A stretch of DNA of 64,000 nt from Azospirillum sp. 412522 (GCF_019805165.1 NZ_RWIJ01000001.1:124001-188000), one strand, 5' to 3'; positions 15,706-25,461 are shown, counted from the stretch's first letter. Numbers and translations: made by a program. Notes: generated by a model not told the origin, from the sequence alone.

Positions 15706-16653
15706 ATGAATGCACTCCTTCACGGGCGGCTGACCGGGCTGCTGGCGCTGGGCGCGGTGATCGCGGTCCTGCCGGCCTTCCTGCCCAACAACTTCTATCT
15801 CGACATCGCCATCCTGGCCGGCTTCAACGCCGTGGTCTGCGTCGGGCTGAACCTGCTGATCGGCTATGCCGGGCAGATCAGCCTGGGCCATGCCGGCTTC
15901 TTCGGCATCGGCGCCTACGCCTCGGGCGTGCTGGTCGGCGTTTACGGCTGGCCGCCGGTGCTGGCGCTGCTGGCCGGCGCCGTCTTCGTCGGACTGCTGG
16001 CCTTCCTGGTCGCCAAGCCGATCCTGCGGTTGAAGGGCCACTACCTCGCCATGGCGACGCTCGGCATCGGCATCATCGTGTCGATCGTGCTGCGCACCGA
16101 AAGCGGCCTGACCGGCGGCCCCGACGGCATGATGGTGGAACCGTTCAGGATCTTCGGCGTCGAGCTGTATGGCGAGAAGGTCTGGTACTGGGTGGTCGGG
16201 GTGCTGCTGGTCGGCGTGGTCTGGCTGTCCCTGAACCTGATCGACAGCCCGATGGGACGGGCTTTGCGCGCCGTCCACGGGTCGGAGGTGGCGGCCGAGG
16301 TGGTCGGCGTCGACACAGCGCGCTTCAAGGTGCTGGTCTTCGTGCTGTCGGCGGTGTTCGCCAGCGTGGCCGGCAGCCTGTTCGCCCACTACACCGGCCT
16401 GATCACCCCGGCCAAGGCCGACTTCTTCAAGTCGATCGAGCTGGTGACCATGGTGGTGTTCGGCGGCATGGCCTCGACCTTCGGCGCGGTCGTCGGTGCG
16501 GTGGTGCTGACGCTGCTGCCGCAGGCGTTGACCGTTTTCCAGGACTACCAGCAGATCGTGCTGGGCGGCATCCTGATGGCGACGATGGTGTTCATGCCGA
16601 AGGGCCTTCTCCCCACTCTGGCGGCGCTGCTTCCGGCGCGGAGGCGGGCATGA
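15706..16653 (+). CDS. livM: ABC transporter permease, LivM type
   Basis: This 315-residue membrane permease is a partner of LivH. Several transmembrane helices and the GLNLLIGYAGQISLGHAGFFGIGAYA signature of LivM are visible near residues 40-75, and a cytoplasmic coupling loop lies around residues 190-210. The ATG at 15706 follows AAGGACC. Its TGA stop overlaps the ATG of the ATPase gene (ATGA at 16650-16653), indicating translational coupling within the five-gene transporter operon. Substrate specificity is set mainly by the binding protein and cannot be read from this subunit. Confidence 0.88.
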   Translation: MNALLHGRLTGLLALGAVIAVLPAFLPNNFYLDIAILAGFNAVVCVGLNLLIGYAGQISLGHAGFFGIGAYASGVLVGVYGWPPVLALLAGAVFVGLLAFLVAKPILRLKGHYLAMATLGIGIIVSIVLRTESGLTGGPDGMMVEPFRIFGVELYGEKVWYWVVGVLLVGVVWLSLNLIDSPMGRALRAVHGSEVAAEVVGVDTARFKVLVFVLSAVFASVAGSLFAHYTGLITPAKADFFKSIELVTMVVFGGMASTFGAVVGAVVLTLLPQALTVFQDYQQIVLGGILMATMVFMPKGLLPTLAALLPARRRA

Positions 16654-17486
16654 AGATGCTGGCGACCAATGCTTATGGGGCGGACCTGTCTCCCGACACC
16701 ACGGCGCAAGCCCGCCGCGTCGGCCCGCCGATCCTGAAGGTGGAGCATCTCAGCCGCGAGTTCGGCGGCGTGCTCGCCATCGGCGACCTCAGCTTCACCA
16801 TCGCCGCCGGCGACATCCATTCGATCATCGGGCCGAACGGGGCGGGCAAGACCACCTTGTTCAACCTGGTGACCGGCGTCTACAAGCCGTCGGGCGGCCG
16901 GGTGCTGTTCGACGGAGCCGACGTGTCGGGCATGGCGCCCTACAGGCTGGCGGCCCGCGGCATGTCGCGCACCTTCCAGAACCTCCAGATCTTCTTCAAC
17001 ATGACGGCGCTGGAGAACGTCATGGTGGGGCGGCACCTGCACCTTAACACCCGGCTGCTGCCAGCGCTGTTCCGCTTCCCCTCGCTGGTGCGCAAGGACC
17101 GCGAGGCGAAGGACCGGGCGGCGCAGCTGATGACCGAGGTCGGGCTGGAGAGATACATCGACGCGGACGCCGCCTCCATGCCCTACGGCGCGCTGAAGCG
17201 GCTGGAGATCGCCCGCGCTCTGGCGTCCGAGCCGAAACTCTTGCTGCTCGACGAGCCGGCGGCCGGCCTGAACGCCACCGAGAGCCGCGAGATCGACGAG
17301 GTGATCAAGAGCGTGGCGGCCGCCGGCGTCACCATCGTGCTGGTGGAACACGACATGAAGATGGTGATGGGCATTTCGCACCGGATCACCGCGCTGAACC
17401 AGGGCCGCATGCTGGCCGAAGGCACGCCGCAGGAGGTGGCGGCCAACGCCGACGTCATCGCCGCCTATCTCGGCGCGGCGCCGTAA
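16650..17486 (+). CDS. livG: ABC transporter ATP-binding protein, LivG type
   Basis: This 278-residue ATPase has the Walker A motif GPNGAGKTT near residue 62, a Q-loop after TFQNLQIF, a signature region degenerated to MPYGALKRLEIA, Walker B LLLLDEPAAGLN and the switch His in VEHDM. LivG proteins commonly have this YG-type signature. About 20 unusual N-terminal residues precede the ABC domain. It starts inside the stop of livM and is followed 12 bp later by livF. The LivGF heterodimer would power import of the aromatic acid or amino acid bound by the periplasmic protein. Confidence 0.88.
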   Translation: MKMLATNAYGADLSPDTTAQARRVGPPILKVEHLSREFGGVLAIGDLSFTIAAGDIHSIIGPNGAGKTTLFNLVTGVYKPSGGRVLFDGADVSGMAPYRLAARGMSRTFQNLQIFFNMTALENVMVGRHLHLNTRLLPALFRFPSLVRKDREAKDRAAQLMTEVGLERYIDADAASMPYGALKRLEIARALASEPKLLLLDEPAAGLNATESREIDEVIKSVAAAGVTIVLVEHDMKMVMGISHRITALNQGRMLAEGTPQEVAANADVIAAYLGAAP

Positions 17487-17498
17487 GGAGAGCGACCC

Positions 17499-18203
17499 AT
17501 GCTTCTGGAGATCGAGGGCCTCAACAGCCATTACGGCCGCATCCACGCGCTGAAATCGGCCAGCCTGACCGTGCGGGAGGGCGAGCTGGTGGCGCTGGTC
17601 GGCGCCAACGGGGCCGGCAAGACGACGCTGCTGCGCACCCTGTCCGGCGTCCATCCCGCCAGCAGCGGGCGCATCACCTTCGACGGTTGCGACATCACCC
17701 GGATGAAGGCGTCGCGCCGCGTCGCCGAAGGGGTGGTGCAGGTGCCGGAAGGCCGGCAGCTGTTCGGCCCGCAGACGGTCGAGGACAACCTCCGCCTCGG
17801 CGCCTACCGCCGCGGCAGCGGCAAGCCGGACGACGACATCGACCGGCTCTACGAGATGTTCCCGGTGCTGAGGGTCAAGCGCGACCAGCCCGCCGGCACC
17901 CTGTCGGGCGGGCAGCAGCAGATCGTTGCGCTCGGCCGCGCCCTGATGGCGAAGCCGCGCCTGCTTCTGCTCGACGAGCCCAGCATGGGGCTGGCGCCGC
18001 TGCTGGTGGCGGAGATCTTCGACGCGGTGCAGCGGCTGAAGCGCGAGGGTACCACCATCCTGCTGGTGGAGCAGAACGCCCATGCCGCGCTCGCCATCGC
18101 CGACCGCGGCTATGTGATCGAGACCGGCGAGATCGTGCTGAGCGACAGCGGCGCGGCGCTTCTCAGCAACGAGCGGGTGCGGCAGGCTTATCTGGGGCTG
18201 TGA
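17499..18203 (+). CDS. livF: ABC transporter ATP-binding protein, LivF type
   Basis: This 234-residue ATPase has Walker A GANGAGKTT, the LivF-characteristic VPEGRQLFGPQTVEDNL stretch, signature LSGGQQQ, Walker B LLLLDEPSMGL and the switch His replaced by Gln in VEQNA, as usual for LivF. A TAAGGAGAG ribosome site overlaps the preceding stop region. It closes the transporter operon; the maleylacetoacetate isomerase gene follows 52 bp downstream on the same strand and is probably co-transcribed, tying uptake to catabolism. Confidence 0.88.
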   Translation: MLLEIEGLNSHYGRIHALKSASLTVREGELVALVGANGAGKTTLLRTLSGVHPASSGRITFDGCDITRMKASRRVAEGVVQVPEGRQLFGPQTVEDNLRLGAYRRGSGKPDDDIDRLYEMFPVLRVKRDQPAGTLSGGQQQIVALGRALMAKPRLLLLDEPSMGLAPLLVAEIFDAVQRLKREGTTILLVEQNAHAALAIADRGYVIETGEIVLSDSGAALLSNERVRQAYLGL

Positions 18204-18255
18204 TAGGCTCCGGCAGCAGATCGCCGCCGCTACACATCGATACGGATCCACGCCC

Positions 18256-18906
18256 GTGAAATTCCATACCTACTTCCGCTCCTCCGCCGCCTACCGCGTG
18301 CGCATCGCCCTGAACCTGAAGGGGCTGGCGCCGGACCAGGCCTTCGTCCATCTGCGCAAAGGGGAGCAGTCCAAACCCCCCTTCGCCGATCTCAACCCGG
18401 AGCACCTCGTACCGGCGCTGGAGGTCGACGGGCCGGACGGGCACCATGTGCTGACGCAATCCGTCGCCATCATCGAGTATCTCGACGAGACGCACCCCAG
18501 CCCGGCGCTGCTGCCGGCCGACGCGCTGGGCCGGGCGCGGGTGCGGGCGCTGGCGCTGGCGGTGGCCTGCGACATCCACCCGCTGGACAATCTGCGGGTG
18601 CTGAAACACCTGAAGGGCATGGGACACGGCCAGGAGGAAGTCGACGGCTGGTACCGGCATTGGATCGCCGTCGGCCTGACCGCGCTGGAGGCTCAACTGG
18701 CAGGCGATCCGCGCACCGGGCGCTTCTGCCATGGCGACGAACCCGGTCTGGCCGACATCCTGCTGGTGCCGCAGCTGTTCAACGCCCGCCGGATGGACTG
18801 CCCGCTGGAGGATTATCCCACCCTGCTGCGCATCGACGCGGCCTGCGCCAGCCTGCCGGCCTTCGCCGCCGCCGCTCCGGACCGGCAGCCCGACGCGGAG
18901 TCGTGA
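18256..18906 (+). CDS. maiA: Maleylacetoacetate isomerase (zeta-class glutathione transferase)
   Basis: This 216-residue GST-fold enzyme uses glutathione to isomerise maleylacetoacetate to fumarylacetoacetate, linking HmgA and FahA. The zeta-class active-site motif appears as RSSAAYRVRIALN near residues 8-20 (usually SSCSWRVRI or SSASYRVRI, here with Ala), followed by LNPEHLVPAL and the VLTQSVAIIEYLDE glutathione-binding segment. It starts with GTG at 18256. It lies at the end of the transporter operon, not next to hmgA-fahA, which shows that the two blocks form one functional pathway. Confidence 0.87.
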   Translation: MKFHTYFRSSAAYRVRIALNLKGLAPDQAFVHLRKGEQSKPPFADLNPEHLVPALEVDGPDGHHVLTQSVAIIEYLDETHPSPALLPADALGRARVRALALAVACDIHPLDNLRVLKHLKGMGHGQEEVDGWYRHWIAVGLTALEAQLAGDPRTGRFCHGDEPGLADILLVPQLFNARRMDCPLEDYPTLLRIDAACASLPAFAAAAPDRQPDAES

Positions 18907-19047
18907 GAGCTCCCACCACAGGCCGGCGCCGCATGCCCGCCTTTTGTCCCGGTCAGGTCACACCCATTCCGTTTGTGTTAGCGGTTTCGCGACATCCTTC
19001 CGTGGTATAGAGGTAGACGGGAATCGGGCGGGGATGACAGCCGGACG

Positions 19048-21702
19048 ATGTTGGGCAACTTTTCTTCGATGGCGTACGACCTTGCCGAGAACATCGCGGC
19101 GAGCGCCTTCGTCGTTCTTGCCTATACCTTCCTGATCCGGCGGTCCGGCGGCTGGAGCCTGAACACCCGGCAGGTCGTGCTCGGCGCGGTCATGGCGCTG
19201 ACCGCCATCTTCTCGATGATCCACCCGATCCATATCGGGCCCGGCATCTTCATCGACGCGCGGACCCCGCTGGTCGGGCTGAGCGCCCTGTTCGGCGGTC
19301 CTCTGTCCGCCGCCATCGCCGCCGCGACGGTGGCGGGCTACCGCATCTTCCTGGGCGGGGTGGGGATGGAGGCGGGCGTCGCCAACGCGCTGCTGTCCTT
19401 CCTGACCGGCGTTGGTTTCGCGATGTGGGTGAAGCGGCGCGGAGTGGTGCTCGGCGCCGCTTCGCTGCTGGCCTTCGGGCTGCTGCTGACGCTGGTGTCG
19501 ATGTCCACCCTGCTGCTGCTGCCGACCCTGGATCTGGCGCTGCAGGTGGGCCAGCGCACGGCGCCGGCGCTGCTGGCCATCGTCCCGCTCGGCACCCTGT
19601 TCCTGGGCGGCCTGCTGCTGCGCGAGCAGCGCCACCACGACGCCGAACAGCGGCTGGGCGAGAGCGAGGCGCGCTACCGCCTGTTGGCCGACAACGCCAC
19701 CGACATGATCCTGGAGATGAAGGCCGACGGGTCGGTGCGCTACCTGTCGCCGTCGGCGCGTGACATCCTGGGCCACGACCCTGCGGAGATCGTCGGCCGC
19801 GCCCCGGCCGACCTGCTGCATCCCGACGATCTGGAGAAGGCGTCGCAGGCCTTCGCCGGCATGCAGCCGGGCTCGCCCCCCGTCACCTTCACCCACCGGC
19901 TGCGCCACCGCGCCGGACATTACCTGTGGGTCGAATCCAGCATGCGCCCGGCGGCGGGATCGGATGGCGTCTTCGTGGTGGTCGGCGTCGTCCGCGATGT
20001 GACCGAGCGCAAGCGCTACGAGGAGGAGCTGTCCGCCGCCCGGGCCGACGCGGAGGCCGCCAACCGCGTGAAGTCTGAGTTCCTGGCCTCGATGAGCCAC
20101 GAGATCCGCACGCCGCTGAACGGCGTCATCGGCTTCGCCGACCTGCTGCTGGGCACCGAGCTCTCGGCGGAACAGCGCCAGTATGTGGCGCTCCAGCGCG
20201 AGGCCGGGCGCGGGCTGCTGGCGATCATCGGCGATATCCTGGATTATTCGAAGATCGAGGCCGGCAAGCTGGAGCTGGAGGAGCGCGCCTTCGACCTGCA
20301 CCGGCTGCTGCGCGACTGCCGCGACCTGATGAGCAACGCCGCCTCGCAGAAGGGTCTGCTGCTGCAGCTGTCGCTGGGCGGCACCGTGCCGCGCTTCGTC
20401 CATGGCGACGAGGCGCGCATCCGCCAGATTCTGCTGAACCTCGTCGGCAACGCGGTGAAGTTCACCGAACGCGGGTCGGTGCTGGTGTCGGCCGGACTGC
20501 TGTCGGGGGAAACGGCGGATGGAGGGACGGCGGACGGCGGGGAGGGCACGCCGGCCCTGGTCCGCTTCTCGGTCAGCGACACCGGCCCCGGCATCGCGGC
20601 GGGCGATCAGGCCAACCTGTTCCAGCGCTTCAGCCAGGGCGACCGTTCCACCACCCGGCGCTATGGCGGGACCGGGCTGGGCCTTATCATCTCCAAGCAG
20701 CTGTCGGAACTGATGGCCGGGCAGATCGGCGTGCAGAGCAGTCCGGGGGTGGGCAGCACCTTCTGGTTCGAGCTGCCGCTGCCGGTCGCCGACGCGCCCG
20801 GGCTGGCCGTTCCCGGACTGGCCGCCGCCGACCGCCGCGAGACCGCGGCGCGGCGCGGCGCCCACATCCTGCTGGCCGAGGACGTGCCGATGAACCAGAT
20901 CGTCACGTCCTCCATCCTCTGCAAGGCCGGCCATACCGTCGAGGTGGCGGAGGACGGCGTGCTGGCGGTGGAGGCGATGCGCAGGCGCGAGTTCGACCTT
21001 GTGCTGATGGACATGCAGATGCCGCGGATGGACGGTTTGCAGGCGACCGCGGCGATCCGTCAGCTTGGCGGCCGGCGGGGGGCCGTGCCCATCATCGCGC
21101 TGACCGCCAATGCGCTGACCGATCAGCTGCAGCTTTGCCTGGATGTCGGCATGAACGACCATGTGACCAAGCCGATCGAACGCGACACCCTGCTGTCCGC
21201 GGTCGACCGCTGGCTCGACAGCAGGGTTGGCGCCGGGGACGGCGCTGACGACGGCCCTGTGGCCATGCCCGACGATGACGGCGTGGAAGAGGCGGCGGTG
21301 CTGGCCGGCGTGGCGCCGGTGTCCGACTGCGCGCCGGTGCTGAACCGCGCCACGCTGGACATGCTGGCGGACACGCTGGGCGCCGATGTGCTGCCCCGCT
21401 TCATCACCGGCACGCTGGCCGAACTGGCCCAGCGCGCCGACCGCATCGGCGAGGCGGATTCGTCGAAGACCGGGGCGAAGACCGCCGCGGCCGACGCCCA
21501 CGCCATGGTGTCGCTGGCCGGCAATGTCGGCCTGCTGGAACTGTCGCGCACCGCCCGCCGGCTCCAGCATGCCTGCGAGCAGCAGCGGCCCGACGTGCCG
21601 ACGCTGAAATCCGAGTTGCGCGACGCCGTCGACCGCGCGTCCGCCGCGCTTCAGGCGGCACTGCCGACCCTGGGCGTGGCGGTGGAGGCGGCGGGGCGCT
21701 GA
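19048..21702 (+). CDS. Hybrid histidine kinase with LytS-type 5TM sensor, PAS, receiver and Hpt
   Basis: This 884-residue membrane kinase begins with a 5TM-LYT-type membrane sensor (about 15-195), followed by a PAS domain (about 205-325). The phosphoacceptor His351 sits in [11 protein letters not shown], and the ATPase domain carries an N box ([10 protein letters not shown]) and a GGTGLGL G box. A receiver domain with Asp655 (LVLMDMQMP) and a C-terminal Hpt domain with His818 complete a full internal phosphorelay. No response regulator is adjacent, so the output partner is elsewhere. 5TM-LYT sensors in other bacteria respond to cell-wall or carboxylate signals; the ligand here is unknown. Confidence 0.88.
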   Translation: MLGNFSSMAYDLAENIAASAFVVLAYTFLIRRSGGWSLNTRQVVLGAVMALTAIFSMIHPIHIGPGIFIDARTPLVGLSALFGGPLSAAIAAATVAGYRIFLGGVGMEAGVANALLSFLTGVGFAMWVKRRGVVLGAASLLAFGLLLTLVSMSTLLLLPTLDLALQVGQRTAPALLAIVPLGTLFLGGLLLREQRHHDAEQRLGESEARYRLLADNATDMILEMKADGSVRYLSPSARDILGHDPAEIVGRAPADLLHPDDLEKASQAFAGMQPGSPPVTFTHRLRHRAGHYLWVESSMRPAAGSDGVFVVVGVVRDVTERKRYEEELSAARADAEAANRVKSEFLASMSHEIRTPLNGVIGFADLLLGTELSAEQRQYVALQREAGRGLLAIIGDILDYSKIEAGKLELEERAFDLHRLLRDCRDLMSNAASQKGLLLQLSLGGTVPRFVHGDEARIRQILLNLVGNAVKFTERGSVLVSAGLLSGETADGGTADGGEGTPALVRFSVSDTGPGIAAGDQANLFQRFSQGDRSTTRRYGGTGLGLIISKQLSELMAGQIGVQSSPGVGSTFWFELPLPVADAPGLAVPGLAAADRRETAARRGAHILLAEDVPMNQIVTSSILCKAGHTVEVAEDGVLAVEAMRRREFDLVLMDMQMPRMDGLQATAAIRQLGGRRGAVPIIALTANALTDQLQLCLDVGMNDHVTKPIERDTLLSAVDRWLDSRVGAGDGADDGPVAMPDDDGVEEAAVLAGVAPVSDCAPVLNRATLDMLADTLGADVLPRFITGTLAELAQRADRIGEADSSKTGAKTAAADAHAMVSLAGNVGLLELSRTARRLQHACEQQRPDVPTLKSELRDAVDRASAALQAALPTLGVAVEAAGR

Positions 21703-21742
21703 GGCCGGCCCTGCCACCGGTTGGCGCCCGGCCGGTTGACGA

Positions 21743-22681
21743 TTACCGGTTGACGATCAGGGCGACGCCGGCGACGGCGACCGCGGCACCGGCCCAGGCG
21801 CCCAGCGACGGGCGCTGACCGGTCAGGAGCCACATCATCGGCAGGATCAGCACCGGGCTCAGGGCCGAAAGGGTGGCGACCACCCCGGCATTGCCGTGGG
21901 CCAGCCCGACCAGCAGCAGCGTCATCCCCAGCCCGACGCCCAGCAGCCCGTTGCCGGCGATCTGCAGCATCAGCTTCGGCGTCAGGCCGCGCGGCAGAAG
22001 CAGCCGGCCGAGCACGCCGCCGGACACCCCGCCATCCGCCATCGCCGCCCCGCCGCCGCGGATGGCCGACAGGGCGCCGATCCCCGTGAACATCAGCGCC
22101 GCCGTTGTGACCCGCACCGCGGCCGAGGCGATCGGGTCGGCGCCGGCCGCCATCACCGGCTTGGCGATGATGGAGCCGGCGGCCTGTCCGACCGCCGCCA
22201 GCAGGCAGACCGACACGCCGGCCAGCAGGCTGCCCTGGATCGCTTCCCAGCTGTGGGTGGAGCCGGATCGCAGGGCCACCGCCAGCATCACCCCCAGCGT
22301 GACCAGCGCCACGCCCACGACGGTCCATGGCCCCAGCGCCTCTCCCAGCAGGGCATAGGCGAGCAGGGCAGTCAGCGGGGCGTTGGCGGCGTAGATCACC
22401 ACGTTACGGCGCGGCCCCAGCCGGCTGAGCGACCAGAACAGCGCCATGTCGCCCACCACGATCCCCAGCAGCCCCGACAGCGCCAGCGTCAGCGCGGCGC
22501 CGGCATCCAGCGTCTGCCAGCCGCCCAGCAGCGTGGTGGCGACCAGCAGGGCGACGGCGACGATGGTCAGGCGCACGCGGTTGAAGGCGATGGAGCCGAG
22601 CACCCGCACCGGTCCGATGGCGATCAGGCCGCCCGCGGCCCAGCACAGCGCCGCGCCGAGCGCGGCCATGTTGGCGATCAT
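21743..22681 (-). CDS. EamA/DMT-family membrane transporter
   Basis: This 312-residue protein has about ten hydrophobic segments in two EamA repeats (roughly residues 5-135 and 150-310), the standard fold of drug/metabolite exporters. Nearly the whole chain is hydrophobic apart from short loops, and an internal repeat of the form GxxLGxxLxLxxLxxG can be seen in both halves. Substrates of this family range from amino acids to sugars and cannot be predicted. It is convergent with the upstream kinase gene, about 40 bp apart, and stands alone as a transcription unit. Confidence 0.82.
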   Translation of the reverse strand: MIANMAALGAALCWAAGGLIAIGPVRVLGSIAFNRVRLTIVAVALLVATTLLGGWQTLDAGAALTLALSGLLGIVVGDMALFWSLSRLGPRRNVVIYAANAPLTALLAYALLGEALGPWTVVGVALVTLGVMLAVALRSGSTHSWEAIQGSLLAGVSVCLLAAVGQAAGSIIAKPVMAAGADPIASAAVRVTTAALMFTGIGALSAIRGGGAAMADGGVSGGVLGRLLLPRGLTPKLMLQIAGNGLLGVGLGMTLLLVGLAHGNAGVVATLSALSPVLILPMMWLLTGQRPSLGAWAGAAVAVAGVALIVNR

Positions 22682-22899
22682 GATGGAAATACGAACCGTC
22701 GGTTGAGGATGGGGGTGAGGATGGGGACACGCACTCTACAGCCGCCGCCCGCTGCCTGCGAAATGAGCAAGATGCATGGCCGGGCCGATCTTCCGTCTGT
22801 CGGCCGGAACAGTGCCGTGCCCCTGCCGTTGATTCGGTCGGAGCATGGCCCCAGCGGCATTGACCCCGTGGCACGGCTGATGAGAGGAGCACGCGACCG

Positions 22900-23508
22900 A
22901 TGCGGACAGATTTCACGAGGCTTGGCCCCGTCGCGCTCGCAATGGCGGCCGGGCTGTTCACCGCTCAGCCGGCGGCGGCGCAGACAGGAGCCGCCCAGAC
23001 CGGCGTTGCCCAGACCGGCGTTGCCCAGACCGGCGCTGCCTCCTCCGGTTGCGCCGCGATGGTGGAGCAGTTCTCCGCCGACCTCGGCCTGTCGACCGAA
23101 CCGCCGCCGGTCGCCGTCCCCGACGCACCCGGCCTGTCCGGCTCCACGCCGCGCGACGAGCTGGGATCCGGCACCGGCAGCGACCAGCTGGCCCAGTCCG
23201 GCGGCATGGTGGCGCCGCCCGCCGTCGGCGACAGGTCGGTGGTCGAACCGCCGGCCATCGGCAGCAACATGCCGACCGCCCCGTCGGTCAGCCCGCAGGC
23301 CAATTCGCGCACGGCGCCGGACAGCGGACCGGGCGGTTCCGGCGGGGGCGACGGGCTGATGGGGCAGGCGGCGCGGAACGCCCAGGTGGAATCGCTGGTC
23401 ACCGCGGCCCGCAGCGCAGCCCGCGACGGCGACGAGACGCGTTGCATGAACAGCCTGAACGACGCCCGGCGCCTGTCGCGGACCGCCCCAGGCGGTCATG
23501 GCGGCTGA
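22900..23508 (+). CDS. Secreted Ala/Gly/Ser/Pro-rich protein of unknown function
   Basis: I do not recognise this 202-residue protein. It has a signal peptide cleaved near QPAAAQ, then tandem A/V-A-Q-T-G repeats encoded by 15-bp DNA repeats (22996-23040). A low-complexity Pro/Ser/Gly middle follows. The C-terminus is more ordered, with RNAQVESLVTAARSAARDG and a CMNSLNDARRL helix, a pattern seen in small secreted proteins with paired cysteines (Cys51 and one near residue 186). It is probably periplasmic. Confidence 0.6.
   Translation: MRTDFTRLGPVALAMAAGLFTAQPAAAQTGAAQTGVAQTGVAQTGAASSGCAAMVEQFSADLGLSTEPPPVAVPDAPGLSGSTPRDELGSGTGSDQLAQSGGMVAPPAVGDRSVVEPPAIGSNMPTAPSVSPQANSRTAPDSGPGGSGGGDGLMGQAARNAQVESLVTAARSAARDGDETRCMNSLNDARRLSRTAPGGHGG
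22996..23040 (+). repeat. 15-bp tandem repeat in the coding sequence of the secreted protein
   Basis: Three consecutive 15-bp units of the type cagaccggcgttgcc, the last with one change, encode QTGVA/QTGAA. The unit is a multiple of three, so copy-number change would keep the frame. Confidence 0.7.
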
Positions 23509-23566
23509 TGGGGCGCGGCTGTCGGCTGACGATCACGACTGCATGTCGAACTTCACGGAGCGATGC

Positions 23567-23752
23567 ATGACCTTCCAGCTTGGCCCCTTTCCACCGTCGC
23601 CGCCGCGCGAACCGTTCGTGCCCGATGAATCGATCCCGGTGCCGGGCGATCCGTCGCGCCCGCCGCTGGGCGAACCGCCGGTTCCCATTCCCGTTCCCCC
23701 GCGCGAACCGCCGCCGGTCCCCGACCGCCTGATGGACCGTCTGATGGGCTGA
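23567..23752 (+). CDS. Small proline-rich hypothetical protein
   Basis: This 61-residue protein is about one-third proline, with PPREP and PVPI/PVPP repeats and a C-terminal DRLMDRLMG. GGAG lies 6 bp before the ATG at 23567, and the frame is open upstream to 23498, so a longer form is possible but less likely. No function is recognised. It follows the secreted protein gene by 58 bp on the same strand. Confidence 0.45.
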   Translation: MTFQLGPFPPSPPREPFVPDESIPVPGDPSRPPLGEPPVPIPVPPREPPPVPDRLMDRLMG

Positions 23753-23912
23753 GGCCCGGCCGTGTGATTTTGCGGACCATCGGGCGTATTCGGAGCGGTC
23801 CCGACTTGCCAAGAGCGCCCAGACGGGCGATGTGTCAGGGGTTGGCGTCCACCGGTCCATGAGATGGACCGGATCGGGCGCCGCTTCTGTTTGTCGGAGT
23901 TCGGGTTTCCCC

Positions 23913-24680
23913 ATGCACAATCAGCCGCCCCGCAGCCACGTCTATCGTCAGCCCAACGTCGTCGCCACCCAGGTGACGGCCACCGTGAAATGGTTCAACC
24001 CCGAACGTGGCTACGGCTTCGTCAAGGTCGGCGACAGCGGCAAGGACGCCCTGCTGCCGGCCTCGCTCGTCGTGCCCGCCGGCCACACCACCCTGCCGGA
24101 CGGCGCCACCGTCGTCGTCGACCTCGTCGAGGACCGCAAGGGCCAGCAGGTCAGCGTCCTGCATTCCGTCGATCTCTCCACCGCCGCGCCCGCCCGTCCG
24201 CAGGGGCGCGACCGCGGTGGTTTCGGCGAGCGCGGCTTCGGGGACCGTGGCGGTGACCGGGGCGGGGATCGCGGCTTCGGTGATCGGGGTGGCGACCGCG
24301 GGTTCGGTGCGCGCCGCGACGCCGGCCCCCCGCGCGACCGCAATTTCGGTGACCGCGGGGATCGCGGCGGCTTCCAGGGCCGCGGCCAGGACCGTGGCTT
24401 CCAGGACAGGGGCTTCCAGGACAGGGGCCAGGACCGCGGCCCCCGTCGGCCGCAGCAGGCGAGCGGCCCGACCAGCGAGATGGGCGCCACGGTGAAGTGG
24501 TTCAACGGCGGCAAGGGCTATGGCTTCGCGCAGCCGGACGACGGCGGGCGCGACGTCTTCATCCCGGCCCGCGCGCTGGAAAGCGCCGGCCTGCGTGGGC
24601 TGGACGACGGGCAGCGCGTGCGCATGACCGTCCGCCAGACAGAAAAGGGCATGGAAGCGGTCAGCCTCAAGGTCGAGTGA
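23913..24680 (+). CDS. Double cold-shock-domain protein with Arg/Gly/Asp-rich linker
   Basis: This 255-residue nucleic-acid-binding protein has two cold-shock domains, one at about residues 18-80 (ATVKWFNPERGYGFVKV) and one at about 193-255 (ATVKWFNGGKGYGFAQ). A linker of about 100 residues made of RGGFGDRGG and DRGFQDRG-like repeats joins them, an RGG-type disordered segment. RNP1-like KGYGF is intact in both, while the first RNP2-like strand is altered (DALLPAS in place of DVFxHxS). Alphaproteobacterial double CSD proteins are known, but an RGG-rich linker is unusual and suggests RNA chaperoning with phase-separation potential (inference). It stands alone with a 160-bp upstream region. Confidence 0.82.
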   Translation: MHNQPPRSHVYRQPNVVATQVTATVKWFNPERGYGFVKVGDSGKDALLPASLVVPAGHTTLPDGATVVVDLVEDRKGQQVSVLHSVDLSTAAPARPQGRDRGGFGERGFGDRGGDRGGDRGFGDRGGDRGFGARRDAGPPRDRNFGDRGDRGGFQGRGQDRGFQDRGFQDRGQDRGPRRPQQASGPTSEMGATVKWFNGGKGYGFAQPDDGGRDVFIPARALESAGLRGLDDGQRVRMTVRQTEKGMEAVSLKVE

Positions 24681-24715
24681 CCGCTTCCTGTCCGGTGATC
24701 ATTCCGGCCCGGTGA

Positions 24716-24982
24716 TCAGCCGTCCGATGGGACGGTGGACTGGCCCAGATGCTCCGCCGCTTCCCGCTGGTTGCGGGCGGCGGCGTCATCGGGTACGGCC
24801 AGCCCGGCGTCCGGGCTGTTGACGCGGGGGCCGCCGGCGTTGCGGCGGTCCTCCTCCTCGATCTCGCGGGCGGCCTGCGCCCAATGGTCGAGATGGCGGT
24901 GGTCGGGCCGCCCTTCCTCTTCCCAAAGCCGATAGGCCCGTTCACGGACCCGCGGGTCGTCTGGACCCGGTGTGTGTTCCAT
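24716..24982 (-). CDS. DUF2934 small hypothetical protein
   Basis: This 88-residue acidic protein has the DUF2934 motif at its N-terminus: RVRERAYRLWEEEGRPDHRHLDHW followed in sequence by AQAAREIEEE. That helix pair is widespread in alphaproteobacteria, especially near nitrogen-fixation or stress genes, and its function is unknown. The C-terminal 35 residues are disordered. It lies 44 bp from the CBS-domain gene on the same strand and may share its transcript. Confidence 0.65.
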   Translation of the reverse strand: MEHTPGPDDPRVRERAYRLWEEEGRPDHRHLDHWAQAAREIEEEDRRNAGGPRVNSPDAGLAVPDDAAARNQREAAEHLGQSTVPSDG

Positions 24983-25026
24983 GATGGTCGGTTCCCGGTG
25001 TTGAAGCGGTGTCGGGGGGAGGGCGG

Positions 25027-25461
25027 TCAGGTCCGGTCCGGCTGGGAGGGGGAGGAAATCCGTTCCAGCGCGTCCTGAACCGCGCGGTCGTTCTTGGCGT
25101 CGGTCGCGAGGTCGCCCAGCGAGACGATGCCGGTCAGCCGGTCGTTGCGATCCACCACCGGCACCCGCCGGACCTGCTGGCCGGCCATCAGTTCGGTCAC
25201 GCTGCCGACCGGATCGTCCTCGTAGCAGTAACGGGGATTGGTGGTCATCACCTCCGACACCTTGCAGCGGTCGGGCAGCTTTCCGGCCGAGATCGCCCGG
25301 ATGGTGATGTCGCGGTCGGTCACCACGCCGACCAGATCCCGTCCATCGCAGACGGGCAGGATGCCGACGTTCAACTGGTCCATCAGTTGCGCGGCCCGAC
25401 GGATGCTGTCGTCGGGCCGTACCGTCTGCACGTCGCGGGTCATGATCTCGCGGATTTTCAT
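25027..25461 (-). CDS. CBS-domain pair protein
   Basis: This 144-residue stand-alone protein has two CBS domains forming one Bateman module, about residues 7-65 (MTRDVQTVRPDDSIRRAAQLM) and 75-130 (ALTGIVSLGDLATDAKND type). Such modules bind adenine nucleotides or S-adenosylmethionine and often act as energy sensors, but no partner domain is present. An AGGAAG ribosome site precedes the ATG. It is upstream of the DUF2934 gene on the minus strand. Confidence 0.85.
   Translation of the reverse strand: MKIREIMTRDVQTVRPDDSIRRAAQLMDQLNVGILPVCDGRDLVGVVTDRDITIRAISAGKLPDRCKVSEVMTTNPRYCYEDDPVGSVTELMAGQQVRRVPVVDRNDRLTGIVSLGDLATDAKNDRAVQDALERISSPSQPDRT

Noticed and set aside
18958..21717. Minus-strand 919-codon frame
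   Set aside because: Shadow of the LytS-type hybrid kinase, which has intact kinase motifs on the plus strand.
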